A stretch of 64,000 nucleotides of DNA from Diplolepis rosae (GCA_030998225.1 JAPYXD010000727.1:5208001-5272000); one strand, 5' to 3'. Counted from the first letter of the stretch, positions 12,745 through 26,153 are shown. A program made the numbers and translations. The notes: generated by a model from the sequence alone, not told the origin.

Positions 12745-13475
12745 TTGAATACAATTTTTTGGAATTTAACATCTTTTACATGACAATTCGTATGTATACA
12801 TATATATAAACTACCATCGGAAATTGCAGATTGACCTGGAGTTTCAACTTTCGTCAAAGTGTTTTATGTGAAAAATAATTTTCGGAATTTTCATCAAATC
12901 TGTACGTTTTGAGATCCCCTGAGTCAAAAAAAAACCTTTAATTTGGTATGAAGTAAAATTGAAAATAAATCCTTTAGAATAAAACATTTTGAAAAAACTT
13001 TCAGAATACATAACATATTATAAATGAAAATTTCAATATATAAGTATAAATAAAAGGTTTGATTATTCAAAAGTAAAATATATTATATCTAATATTTTAT
13101 CGAACAGCACACTTTAAGATTTCATTGGTATGGGGATACACATTTTTAAAATTACACGACTTTTTGTAGCATGTTCAACCCCAGCATATAGAATCCAGAA
13201 AAGACTTTCTAAAAATATTTTAATTAGGTTAACAAATCATTATGAAGACATACTAAAAAAAATCTTTTAAAATTTTAATTTTTTTACATACTTATTAATT
13301 TCCTCCAAAGAGATCTAAATTAAAATTTCTTTTGTAATATCTTTCTATGAAATAAATCACTTTAACGAAAGTTGAAACTCCAGGTCAACCTCTGTAATTT
13401 CCGATGGTAGTTTATATATATATATATATATACAAATTGTCATGTAGAAGATGTAAATTCCAAAAAATGTTATAG
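12745..13475. repeat. Inverted repeat with ~120-bp arms
   Basis: The left arm (about 12745-12870) contains AACTACCATCGGAAATT and CCTGGAGTTTCAACTTTCGT. The right arm (about 13355-13475) carries their complements, ACGAAAGTTGAAACTCCAGG and AATTTCCGATGGTAGTT. TA microsatellites sit at matching places in both arms. Likely another non-autonomous element nested in the 11223-14561 element. Confidence 0.75.
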
Positions 13476-14571
13476 TTACAAAGCTTCAAAATTTTGTAAT
13501 TAAAATTTTAATATAAAACTTTAAGCATTTATTGACCTTGAATTCCATTGGAAAATTTGTTGTTTACTGTTCAAATCTTCCTCCGATTTTAGAAGAACAG
13601 ACAAATTAAAAATTACAAAATATTTCATTAAAAAAATTGAACTCGTCCATATGATCTTGTCATATTGTAACAAGATTTGAACACTTCGGACAAAAATTTG
13701 TATGTAAAATTTAATATCGATAAATATTTAGATGTTCATATGAAGATATTAATGAACACATATTTTAGCTTCTTAATTTATCCACATCTGTTAGAAAATT
13801 TTTCCTTTCCATAGACCATTTCGTTTTTTTAATGAAAAGTCTGTGCTTAGGCTACAAAAATGTGAGATGAAAATATTGCTAACATAAAACTGAGAATGTA
13901 AATTTTAAACTTGAATTTTATGTTTATCTCTTCTTAATAGAAAATATCTCTCTAACTAAAAAGTTTTTAAATGCACAAAGTTGATAAGAAGTATGGAAAT
14001 TTGAATAGGAAAATATATATTGATTCAAATTTGGAACATTTATTGGCATCAAATTTTACTGAAAGTTTATTTTTGAAGTGTTTAAATGCTTATACAATTT
14101 TACACGATATTTCAGATTTTTATTTTAGGCAGATTTTTTCCAAAATATCGGAAAAAAAGTGTTGTCTCTTAAATAACATATTTCGTAAATTTGAAATTGT
14201 CGTCTGCTTCGCGCCTCTTTTGCACGGTTTCGACAGAAATACACAATTCTCAATTCCGACTCGATAACCGAAAGCGTGAAATCTAAAAATAGCATTGCAT
14301 GAAGGAAGCGAGGAGAATAAGGAGAAGTGGGACGTGTCGTTCTCGCGTGCAAGAGCGACAAGGAAGAAACAAGGGCAGCGCGCGCCGCTGCCCCTCCATA
14401 GAAATTCTGATGGTAAATCATTTCTGGATTTTCTAACTTTCATTATTTACCGACGCGCAAAGTACACCTTTTGCGGAACGCGTTCAGAGGGCGCGTTTAT
14501 CAGCCCACTTTTGTGAAATTCTCTTATTCCATTACTTTAGCAATCTCCCAACTCATCTCTGTCTGGACTCC

Positions 14572-15011
14572 CATGAGGGAGATTAGTAGAATCATGGAGA
14601 CTATAGATATAAGGAGACCAATCTCCATATATTCATTCCCGATATGAAGTTCTGCCAAGTACATAGTTACAAAACTTCCCGATGAGGGCATGTGTGTTCC
14701 CTGGGTGCAAAATGGCGACGTCTAATACACGATGTTTATAAACCATAGATTCCACCACTTTGCACTCAGGGAACACATGTGCCCTCATCGGGAAGTTTCC
14801 TAACTAAGTACTTGGCAGAACTTCATTTCGTGTTTTGTGAAGTACGGCCATAAGAGATTGGTCACCTTATATCTAGTCTCCATGAGTAGAATAGTGGAAT
14901 AGTCATTGACCAATAGTATGATTACTTAAGAGTTTCACGAATTTCTCAAATTCTAAAGCATTCTTACTATTGGTGACTGAATATTCCCCTATTCCACTAA
15001 TCTCCCTCATG
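14572..15011. mobile_element. Small foldback MITE, interrupted by a second MITE
   Basis: CATGAGGGAGATTAGT at 14572 is mirrored by ACTAATCTCCCTCATG ending at 15011. Inner arms share ACCAATAGTA. Without the inserted 292-bp element and its 8-bp duplication it is about 140 bp. It lies next to the right end of the 11223-14561 element. Confidence 0.7.
14593..14884. mobile_element. 292-bp foldback MITE with 8-bp target-site duplication
   Basis: CATGGAGACTATAGATATAA starts the left arm; the right arm, read on the minus strand, starts CATGGAGACTAGATATAAGG. The arms hold matching blocks AAGTTCTGCCAAGTAC and GTACTTGGCAGAACTT, and ACTTCCCGATGAGGGCA and its inverse. AGTAGAAT is duplicated at 14585-14592 and 14885-14892. 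An 8-bp duplication fits hAT-type mobilisation. Confidence 0.85.
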
Positions 15012-15021
15012 AGACTTCACC

Positions 15022-15073
15022 CTCACAAGAGTGAAAGAGATGGAGAACATTTGTTCTCTCTCATTCTTGTGAG
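15022..15073. repeat. 52-nt hairpin beside the MITE stack
   Basis: CTCACAAGAGTGA pairs with TCATTCTTGTGAG (12 of 13), and GAGAACA with TGTTCTC inside. A second small hairpin follows at 15089-15118 (GCAAGC/GCTTGC). Function unknown. Confidence 0.6.
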
Positions 15074-16157
15074 TTTATGCAGGTTTATGCGAAAGCAAGC
15101 AAAATGCTTGCTTTCCGCAGGTATGTCTGCAGCTTTATGGCAATAATACCAAAATTAGGTAACATCAAAAATTACGGTATTTTACGTTAGTGGGCTGTTG
15201 CTCTTCTTCCACTCATCTCCCACTCTTGGTCTTAAAAAGGGCAGAGACATATTTACGAAATTCTATTGGTTAACATCTTACATTTACACTATACACAGCT
15301 ATTCTCATGCATTTAAGAAATTCTTGTTAATTTCTTAATTAAATGGTGTGGGCGTCAACGTTATAATTTTAAGTGAACCTAATTTGGAAGTTGCTTTCGT
15401 ATTTTGTGCCTTCAAGAATACGACTGAAAGGTAAATCTAAACTTTGTTTACATATGTCAGCTATGCTTTAACATTGACTCCAAATGGTTGCAGTTAAAAT
15501 TATTATAATAATCTGCAAATTGACGAGTGAGTGAGTGAGTGCCAATGCAACCTGAATGACAGGTGTCAAAAGCGTGTCAGTTATATATATATATATATAT
15601 ATTATATATACGTATACTTTCCTATTTATTTCGGCAGAACTTGCAGCAGGAGTTCGTAGAGAGCAAGTGCTGGCAGTGACCGACTTTACTAGTCTCCAAA
15701 TTAGGAAAATTTCTTACATCAGACTATGCCTGGGTAAGCTTAGCTTCCTATTTTCGGCACTGACTTCATCGCACGGTGTTTTACATTTTTTGCAAAACTC
15801 ACAACTCAATTTATTTTATTATGCAGCTTTTACAATACTGTGCTTTCATTTTTATTGTTTCTTATTTTCTTGTTTCTCTAACATATTTTCATCTTTGACA
15901 GTTTAGAATGTTTCAATCTTCACCTGTAGAATGGCTTAATGCATAAGAATATTTATTCTTATTCGACTAGGATATCTATATATTTAAGATTTTATCTGAT
16001 GTCAACTTTTTACAATTTGAGGAATCGTGAATTGATAGTTTACTATAAAAAATTATTTAAATTCCTGAAATCATTTTGAGAGTCTAATGAATCGTTAAGA
16101 GTAAAAATTTTTCATAACTTATCAGAATTATTTTTCATGTTTTACAGAATCACCGGA
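15074..16157 (+). promoter_or_regulatory. PINCH upstream region with a candidate non-coding first exon
   Basis: The coding exon is preceded by a good acceptor (TTTTACAG, ending 16147), so the leader is spliced. A candidate donor is GAAAGGTAAAT at about 15428. A GTGA run (15523-15540) and a TA microsatellite (15583-15607) lie between. The 116-residue open frame starting near 15556 resembles nothing and is read as intron. Confidence 0.35.
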
Positions 16158-17605
16158 ATGTCAATGGATCACATGTTTTGCTCTCGTTGTCGAGAAGGAT
16201 TCGAACCCCATGAAAAAATCGTGAATTCTAATGGAGAACTCTGGCATCCCCAATGCTTTGTGTAAGATATCCCAAAATTAGTCCTCACACGATTTCTAAC
16301 CTCTTAATAATTCAAAATCTGACTGAAATTATATGGACTTTTCAGATGCGCTCAATGCTTTCGTCCATTTCCAGAAGGCATATTTTACGAATTTGAAGGT
16401 CGTAAATACTGTGAACATGACTTCCATGTTCTTTTTGCTCCTTGCTGTGGCAAGTGTGGTAAGTTTTGACCTTTTAGAAAAATGCGTGATTTTAATTTAA
16501 ATGGCTTGTTTATTAATTCGTAAATAAAATTAACTAGGCGAATTTGTCATCGGAAGAGTCATCAAAGCCATGAATGCAAATTGGCATCCAGGATGTTTCC
16601 GATGTGAAGAATGCAACGGAGAATTAGCTGATGCTGGATTCATCAAATGCCAGGGTAGAGCTCTTTGTCACACTTGTAATGCGCGAGTAAAAGCAAGTGC
16701 ACTTGGGAAACACATTTGTCATCAGTGTCAGTAAGTAAAATATTAATATTGAAATTTCGGGATGTTTCAAAATATAAATATATTTAAGAAATTAATTATA
16801 ATTAAATACAATTCATTTTAGTGGTGTTATTGACGATAAACCTCTACGATTCCGTGGTGAGGTTTATCACCCATATCACTTTAATTGTGCTTCCTGTGGA
16901 CTTGAATTAAACTCGGATGCTAGAGAAGTCAGATCAAGACCAGGTTATGCAGTTAACGAAATGGTATACTTAATGTGCAGCATTCTTTTTTTACACTTAA
17001 TATCGATTTTTATAATTTTTATTATTTTCAGAACGAGTTGTACTGCTTGAGATGCCACGATAAAATGGGCGTCCCAATTTGCGGAGCTTGTCGACGTCCA
17101 ATAGAAGAGCGTGTGGTAACAGCTTTGGGAAAACACTGGCATGTAGAGCACTTTGTGTGTGCGAAATGCGAGAAACCCTTCCTGGGTCATCGCCATTATG
17201 AGAAAAAGGGCCTCGCTTATTGCGAGACTCATTATCATCAATTGTTCGGCAATCTCTGCTTCGTCTGTAACCAAGTTATTGCTGGGGACGGTAAGTAATA
17301 TTCCATTTGTATAATCATTCAATTTGAACATTTTTAAGTATTCACATTTTAAAAACAAAAAAATTCTTGTCTTGAAATTAATTCAATTTATTTCTCTTTC
17401 AGTATTCACTGCACTTAACAAAGCCTGGTGCGTTCATCACTTCGCATGTGCGTTTTGCGATCAGAAGATGAATCAGAAAACCAAATTCTTCGAGTTCGAT
17501 TTAAAGCCTGCTTGCAAAAAGTGCTATGAAAAATTCCCTGCGGAACTCAAAAAACGCATGCGTCGTATGCACGAATTGAAGGGATATTCACCTAAACCGG
17601 TTTAA
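16158..17605 (+). CDS. stck: PINCH / LIMS adaptor (steamer duck orthologue), five LIM domains
   Basis: PINCH is a scaffold of five LIM zinc-finger domains. Through LIM1 it binds integrin-linked kinase in the IPP complex at integrin adhesions and muscle attachment sites. Six coding exons join in phase: 16158-16261, 16346-16458, 16538-16730, 16822-16963, 17032-17290 and 17403-17605, giving 337 residues, the usual length. The sequence opens [20 protein letters not shown] and continues through five double-zinc LIM modules of the CxxC...HxxC...CxxC...CxxC/H type, with the characteristic [21 protein letters not shown] and a basic tail ([17 protein letters not shown]). The start was chosen at the conserved MSMDHMFC. 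An upstream in-frame extension through a leader exon is possible, because insect PINCH genes can have alternative N-termini. Confidence 0.97.
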
Positions 17606-18202
17606 AGTTTTGGGGTATCTCACATGGGATCATAAGGAATTGACCATTGTTGTTTCGTAATAATGGAAGTAATCAAAATATATATCATTGCTATTTATTT
17701 TAGCACCTCTTACCATTTGTAATATGACTTGTAAAATAGCCTATTCTGCTGTCACTTTCAAAGAGTAATCGATTAAATACTCAACGATTTAAGCAATATT
17801 TATGGAATAGAATTCTACGTTGAATCATGACCCGAACAATAACAGATTTTTTAGTGCCTTTCTGGAGAAATTGCCTTTAGGAAAGTAAATATATAATAAT
17901 ATACCTGTAGATTAACTAAGTATTTATAACCAAGGGACATAATAAAATCTATAGATTTTATTGAAAGATAATATGTAAATCTAATACAAACATTTGGATT
18001 ATTTGATTATACAAGCTTGCCACAATTTTTATAATGCAACTCTGTACAACTTTTACTATTATAAACATTGTATATTTTTTCACAGAATTTTAAGTAATAA
18101 TTTGTATGTTTACTAATAATTAAGCAGAGAAATAAATGTAGTGTTAAACTAAACCTTTTTCCTTGTTTTTTTTTATAACCCTTTAAAATATAAAAATTAG
18201 AT
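17606..18202. other. Convergent 3' ends of PINCH and U1-C
   Basis: The PINCH 3'-UTR probably ends near the AATAAA at 18131-18136. The U1-C stop codon lies only about 70 bp beyond, on the other strand, so the two 3'-UTRs abut or overlap. No coding region or repeat seen. Confidence 0.55.
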
Positions 18203-18625
18203 TTATGCCTTCATTGGTGGTGGTCGCATTGTTCCCATTGGTCCCATCATAGGGCCCATGGGTCCCATCATAGGAGGAGGCATCCCCATCATCGGAGGTG
18301 GCATCGGTCCATGAGGTCCCATCATCATTGGAGGCATCATTGGTGGTGGGCCCTGAGGTCCACCGGGACCTGGCCGTGGTCCATAATTCATCGGTGGTGG
18401 AACAGCCGCACCATTATTACCAGCAAACGGATTGGTAGCAATTTTTCCTGCTTTAAATGCTGCAGTGGTAGCATCAATGAGTTGCTGCGCTTGGTCCTCC
18501 ATCCATTTTTGGTAGAAGTATTTTACGTTATCTTTGTGTTTTCTCCCTTGGCAGTGAGTTTTCCTCACACTTGGAGAGTCATGTGTTAGGTAGGTATCAC
18601 AGTAGTCACAATAATACTTCGGCAT
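18203..18625 (-). CDS. snRNP-U1-C: U1 small nuclear ribonucleoprotein C
   Basis: U1-C stabilises pairing of U1 snRNA with 5' splice sites in the nucleus. The single coding exon gives 140 residues. It opens with the matrin-type zinc finger [20 protein letters not shown] with ligands C6, C9, H24 and H30, then a helix ([16 protein letters not shown]). A C-terminal tail follows, made of repeated MMGP, PPPM and GPMG, as usual in animals. The start is the ATG at 18625-18623, giving the conserved [10 protein letters not shown] clean acceptor (TTTTTTACAG, ending 18646) lies 20 bases upstream, so the leader is spliced. The first exon is therefore on the far side of the 18724-20323 array, with a candidate donor at 20476. 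A longer open frame upstream is intron read-through. Confidence 0.96.
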   Translation of the reverse strand: MPKYYCDYCDTYLTHDSPSVRKTHCQGRKHKDNVKYFYQKWMEDQAQQLIDATTAAFKAGKIATNPFAGNNGAAVPPPMNYGPRPGPGGPQGPPPMMPPMMMGPHGPMPPPMMGMPPPMMGPMGPMMGPMGTMRPPPMKA

Positions 18626-18769
18626 TTTGAGGAATGATGGGATACCTGTAAAAAACAGATTTTGGTAACTAAAAATTATAATAATTGTCTTATTCATAAA
18701 ATTATTTATATATTAAAATTAGATATTTAAAGAATTTGAAAATCTTTCTGTGGAAAAAATGACGCTTTC

Positions 18770-18840
18770 GACTGCGCTGGGATTCGAGCCCAGGTCTTTC
18801 GATTGCCGGTCGACTGCTCTAACCACTGAGCTACACAGGC
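18770..18840 (-). ncRNA. tRNA-like cloverleaf, array copy 1
   Basis: Same 71-nt structure as the plus-strand copies (see the entry at 19386), with identical A-box and B-box-like sequence on the minus strand. Five such structures occur in the array. Confidence 0.55.
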
Positions 18841-19108
18841 GTCCGACATCTCTTTCTCCACAGGAAGATCTCCTTATATCGCCTAGTGGCTCAGCCTTGC
18901 GGCTGTAAATGATTTCAAATTAATTAGTTGAGTTTGAAATTTTTGTCACTGCCTACATTATCGGAGGATTACTAGTCGCGTATCAGATAGGATACGTTGT
19001 CGACAGGTGTCCTCGTAGACAATTTCAAACTCTTATATCGCAAATAATGCAAATAAATTCAATATTTAAAGAATTTGAAAATCTTTCTGTGGAAAAAATG
19101 ACGCTTTC

Positions 19109-19179
19109 GACTGCGCTGGGATTCGAGCCCAGGTCTTTCGATTGCCGGTCGACTGCTCTAACCACTGAGCTACACAGGC
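19109..19179 (-). ncRNA. tRNA-like cloverleaf, array copy 2
   Basis: Minus-strand copy 339 bp from copy 1, identical where compared. It lies in the unit that is truncated at the orientation flip. Confidence 0.55.
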
Positions 19180-19385
19180 GTCCGACATCTCTTTCTCCAC
19201 AGGAAGATCTCCTTATATCGCCTAGTGGCTCAGCCTTATCTGATACGCGACTAGTGATCCTCCGATAATGTAGGCAGTGACAAAAATTTCAAACTCAACT
19301 AATTAATTTGAAATCATTTACAGCCGCAAGGCTGAGCCACTAGGCGATATAAGGAGATCTTCCTGTGGAGAAAGAGATGTCGGAC

Positions 19386-19456
19386 GCCTGTGTAGCTCAG
19401 TGGTTAGAGCAGTCGACCGGCAATCGAAAGACCTGGGCTCGAATCCCAGCGCAGTC
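19386..19456 (+). ncRNA. tRNA-like cloverleaf, array copy 3
   Basis: The sequence folds as acceptor GCCTGTG/CGCAGTC (one C-T mismatch, one wobble), TA, D stem GCTC/GAGC, anticodon stem GTCGA/TCGAA (outer pair open) with loop CCGGCAA, a four-base variable loop, and T stem CTGGG/CCCAG with loop CTCGAAT. The A-box (TAGCTCAGTGGTTAGAGC) and B-box (GGCTCGAATCC) fit pol III promoters, and TTTTTT follows at 19467-19472, a pol III stop. The nominal anticodon is GGC (Ala), but base 33 is C, not T; base 54 is C; and the Ala G3-U70 pair is absent. It is therefore more likely a tRNA-derived SINE head than a working tRNA. Confidence 0.6.
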
Positions 19457-19724
19457 GAAAGCGTCATTTTTTCCACAGAAAGATTTTCAAATTCTTTAAA
19501 TATTGAATTTATTTGCATTATTTGCGATATAAGAGTTTGAAATTGTCTACGAGGACACCTGTCGACAACGTATCCTATCTGATACGCGACTAGTGATCCT
19601 CCGATAATGTAGGCAGTGACAAAAATTTCAAACTCAACTAATTAATTTGAAATCATTTACAGCCGCAAGGCTGAGCCACTAGGCGATATAAGGAGATCTT
19701 CCTGTGGAGAAAGAGATGTCGGAC

Positions 19725-19795
19725 GCCTGTGTAGCTCAGTGGTTAGAGCAGTCGACCGGCAATCGAAAGACCTGGGCTCGAATCCCAGCGCAGTC
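19725..19795 (+). ncRNA. tRNA-like cloverleaf, array copy 4
   Basis: Repeat of the structure described at 19386, exactly 339 bp on, with the same downstream T-run. Confidence 0.6.
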
Positions 19796-20063
19796 GAAAG
19801 CGTCATTTTTTCCACAGAAAGATTTTCAAATTCTTTAAATATTGAATTTATTTGCATTATTTGCGATATAAGAGTTTGAAATTGTCTACGAGGACACCTG
19901 TCGACAACGTATCCTATCTGATACGCGACTAGTGATCCTCCGATAATGTAGGCAGTGACAAAAATTTCAAACTCAACTAATTAATTTGAAATCATTTACA
20001 GCCGCAAGGCTGAGCCACTAGGCGATATAAGGAGATCTTCCTGTGGAGAAAGAGATGTCGGAC

Positions 20064-20134
20064 GCCTGTGTAGCTCAGTGGTTAGAGCAGTCGACCGGCA
20101 ATCGAAAGACCTGGGCTCGAATCCCAGCGCAGTC
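20064..20134 (+). ncRNA. tRNA-like cloverleaf, array copy 5
   Basis: Last copy, again 339 bp on, with the same cloverleaf and T-run. The array ends about 190 bp further at the right-hand 11-bp duplication. Confidence 0.6.
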
Positions 20135-20334
20135 GAAAGCGTCATTTTTTCCACAGAAAGATTTTCAAATTCTTTAAATATTGAATTTATTTGCATTATT
20201 TGCGATATAAGAGTTTGAAATTGTCTACGAGGACACCTGTCGACAACGTATCCTATCTGATACGCGACTAGTGATCCTCCGATAATGTAGGCAGTGACAA
20301 AAATTTCAAACTCAACTAATTAATTAAAATTAGA

Positions 20335-22100
20335 CTTCTAAGTTTAAATATACATTTATTACAAGTCAATTAATATATTATTTTATAATATAAAAATTTT
20401 ATTTAATACAGTTAAATTATTATTCGTAATTAAAAAAATTATGTGAAACACTATTGCTAATTTACTCAAAATTTACCACATCGGGAAACCGACCTGTAGT
20501 TCTACGAAAATTTTGTTTACATCAGAGTCTAGAGTACAATGAAGAAGAACATGAAAAACACGATCGCTGATGTTGCTTTATACTATTCTTTCATTTTCAA
20601 AACATCTTTTACGATTTTACGTCAATTTCTAATGTTCCTTTTTTCATTTTGTTTTGGATTATGCTTTGCGTTAAAATGTTCTAGAATGAATTCCAGAACA
20701 TGATAGAATATTCCAGTTTTACAGCAATGGTATAAATTAATTTTTTTTTAAATAATTATTTGCTCGTTTAGCATACGCTAATTACTTTGGAGTTAGTATT
20801 TAAAATGAGATAGGTATTAATATTCAGAAAATATTTATACACATATATTAACCTAATTTTGCAGCTGATCAAGTTGCAACTCATATATTCTTAAAGGCAG
20901 GAAAGTGATCAAATATACCTATAAAATATTAAATTGATGTTAAAGTTAAAAGCTTCGCAATCAGCATATTGCTGACTTATACACTATGGGTTATATATAT
21001 ATGAATATTGTGTCAAATCAATCTCTTGAAGTATAAATCAGCATTATGTGCAATAATTGCTTCTACACGCTATTCAAAATGTTTACATACCTTTCAACAA
21101 TTTGATTATTTCCTTGATTATCCTCCTAGATAAATTCTTAAGTTTCTCACAAAACCCTCAAAAAACGTTTATTAGAAGTGCGAGCTGATAAAATCAACAG
21201 GAACGTTTAAAACGCTTGAGTAACGTTGTTTATTGTCCAAGCTGCTCAGGTTATGTTAGCAGTTGATGTCATATGGCGTTATGGGCTATGGCCAGCTATG
21301 GCTATGGCGTGATGTCATGATGATCAAAGATCGAACAATCTCGGTAAAATAACTGAAAATGACATTGAAGAAAAAGATGAAGAAATTTACCATGCAATAC
21401 CGGTAATGCAAGTGGTGTAAGCATTTATGAGAATAAATAAATCTAGCTTTTAACATTTTTTACAAATCTTTTGATCTTTCTCAGATAGCTTTAATTCTTT
21501 TTAATTCTTGCGTGTTGCATTACACACTATGACACATGCATATTTATTTACGTACGTACATATTCATTTGAGTCACAATAGCCTTCAGTCGGTAATACAG
21601 GATTTCCGAAAAATTTGAACTTTGACATTGAAAATAGCTGAAAATAGTTAATTGAATAATATTTCGTTGGAATACAATTTGAACACTCGTATATAAAAAC
21701 ATTTGGGATAAAATTAAATTAATTATAGCTAAAAATACTATTTTTAATGAAAAATTTGATTTCTTTGAAATTTTCAGAAAAGAAATGACTAGAGAAAATA
21801 CCGGTAATTTTCTCGTATTTTCTTATTCTTCTGAATTTTCTTGACGCATCAACTGACGTTATATTATTTTTCTTAAAACTAAAGAGTTGTAGATTAACGA
21901 TAAAGTGATACACAATTGTGAAAATATATCTTGCGTTTGAATAAAAAACATGACAGAATTTTCAATGTATTTACGCTCCAGAAAAATATTTCTCTGAAAT
22001 TGCCTATGTAAGCAATCTTTTCTTGACTTGATCTGACTTGATCGCAAAACGATATTGCCCCGTTAGAAATTTATTTTACCGACAGGGGTGGTGTCACACT
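20335..22100. other. Intergenic region between U1-C and MCM4
   Basis: AT-rich, no recognisable coding region. The predicted U1-C first exon and promoter lie near 20477-20600. A short run of GGCTATGG-like repeats occurs at about 21270-21310. The remainder shows nothing I can name. Confidence 0.4.
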
Positions 22101-22111
22101 AAAATGCTTCT

Positions 22112-22153
22112 TGCGCATGCGCTTATTCAGTATAACTACTTTTTCGCGGGAAA
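22112..22153 (+). promoter_or_regulatory. MCM4 core promoter motifs: NRF1-like and E2F sites
   Basis: TGCGCATGCGC at 22112-22122 matches the NRF1 palindrome. TTTCGCGGGAAA at 22142-22153 is a full E2F consensus. Both lie 80-120 bp before the MCM4 start. E2F control of MCM genes at G1/S is established in animals; occupancy here is inference. Confidence 0.75.
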
Positions 22154-22231
22154 CGAATTCATCATGTCCGATCTTCTTATGAACGAGAAAGCGTTTTGAA
22201 ATAAAGGAAGTGTTTTCAAGTGAAAAATAAA

Positions 22232-25636
<3,405 letters not shown>

Positions 25637-26153
25637 CTGGCAAGGTGTTTATTTTATCACAGATTGAATGAAAATCATTCTCCACTTACGAAGTCGTTTT
25701 TACTCTCTTCGACAAATAATTTTGAAGAAATTACTTTGCGATTTTTTGTTGTAATTTGAAATGATGAATCAGTGCCTTAATATTTATAAGAACACCATTT
25801 TAAATGGGTTGTATGTATCAAAAATCTGTTGATTGTGTAATGTTAACACTAGGAGTTGCTGTTAAATGTAAATCGTCTGGAGGATTTTAAGAATATTATC
25901 TATTAATTTTAATGATTATGTACCGGAACTTTTAATTTTTCAGAATAAAACCAAGCTACGTTTTTTAAATCCACGACTATTATTCTTAAAATGTAATTAA
26001 TATTTTATTTTAATGCATTTAGACCTATAGTTAATCGAAGATTTAAAAATTTATTTATAACTGAAAATAAGAAATCTAGATATTTATATATTTAACTTTT
26101 TCAGAATTACTATTACTACAATTATACATCTAAATTAATTAGTTTAGTTTGAA
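25637..26153 (+). other. MCM4 3'-UTR
   Basis: AT-rich; AATAAA at about 25944 (CAGAATAAAACC) is a likely poly(A) signal some 300 bp after the stop. Nothing else seen. Confidence 0.5.

Larger units (their letters stand above)
11223..14561. mobile_element. Large foldback element with 32-bp perfect termini and ~450-bp arms
   Basis: Positions 11223-11254 and 14530-14561 are exact reverse complements (32 bp, beginning CAGAGATGAGTTGGGAG). Imperfect inversion continues inward to about 11660 and 14090: GATTTCACGCT, GAGGCGCGAA and a T-rich run recur in order. TCTGGAC lies directly outside both ends (11216-11222 and 14562-14568), a 7-bp target duplication. The interior has two further foldback repeats and no transposase, so the element is non-autonomous. 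Confidence 0.8.
18713..20334. mobile_element. 1.6-kb inserted inverted array of a 339-bp tRNA-like repeat, flanked by an 11-bp duplication
   Basis: TTAAAATTAGA occurs exactly at 18713-18723 and 20324-20334, bracketing 1600 bp. Inside are five copies of one unit with period 339. Two are on the minus strand (one full from about 18724, one cut short at about 19237). The orientation then flips, and three follow on the plus strand, with the same landmark at 19318, 19657 and 19996. Copies look almost identical; one visible difference is GGATTACTAG versus GGATCACTAG. The flip joins GGCTCAGCCTT directly to ATCTGATACGCG, so the array is a long inverted repeat able to fold on itself. A fragment of the same unit lies at 26154-26205, so the unit is dispersed. 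It could be a tRNA-derived SINE amplified after insertion, or one composite insertion. Confidence 0.85.
18646..20476 (-). other. Predicted leader intron of U1-C containing the inverted array
   Basis: The acceptor at 18646 is clear. The best upstream minus-strand donor is GATGTGGTAAAT (GT at 20476-20475). The intron would be 1831 nt, or about 220 nt without the array insertion, a size typical of the other introns here. The donor is inference. Confidence 0.45.

Noticed and set aside
15556..15906. Open frame of 116 codons before PINCH
   Set aside because: Built partly on a TA microsatellite, hydrophobic by composition, and lying where the PINCH leader intron is expected.
16945..17358. Minus-strand open frame over PINCH exon 5
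   Set aside because: Shadow of a conserved coding exon; the plus-strand frame carries the LIM cysteines.
19386..19456. Functional tRNA-Ala(GGC) gene cluster
   Set aside because: U33 is replaced by C, the G3-U70 identity pair is missing, base 54 is unusual, and a fragment of the same unit is dispersed elsewhere.
19047..20196. Four identical small open frames (64-73 codons) within the inverted array
   Set aside because: They run antisense across the tRNA-like part, are identical only because the repeat is, and have no start context or homologue I recognise.
18724..20323. CRISPR-like or centromeric satellite array
   Set aside because: Animal DNA, only five copies, 339-bp units with no spacers, and the block is flanked by a target duplication.
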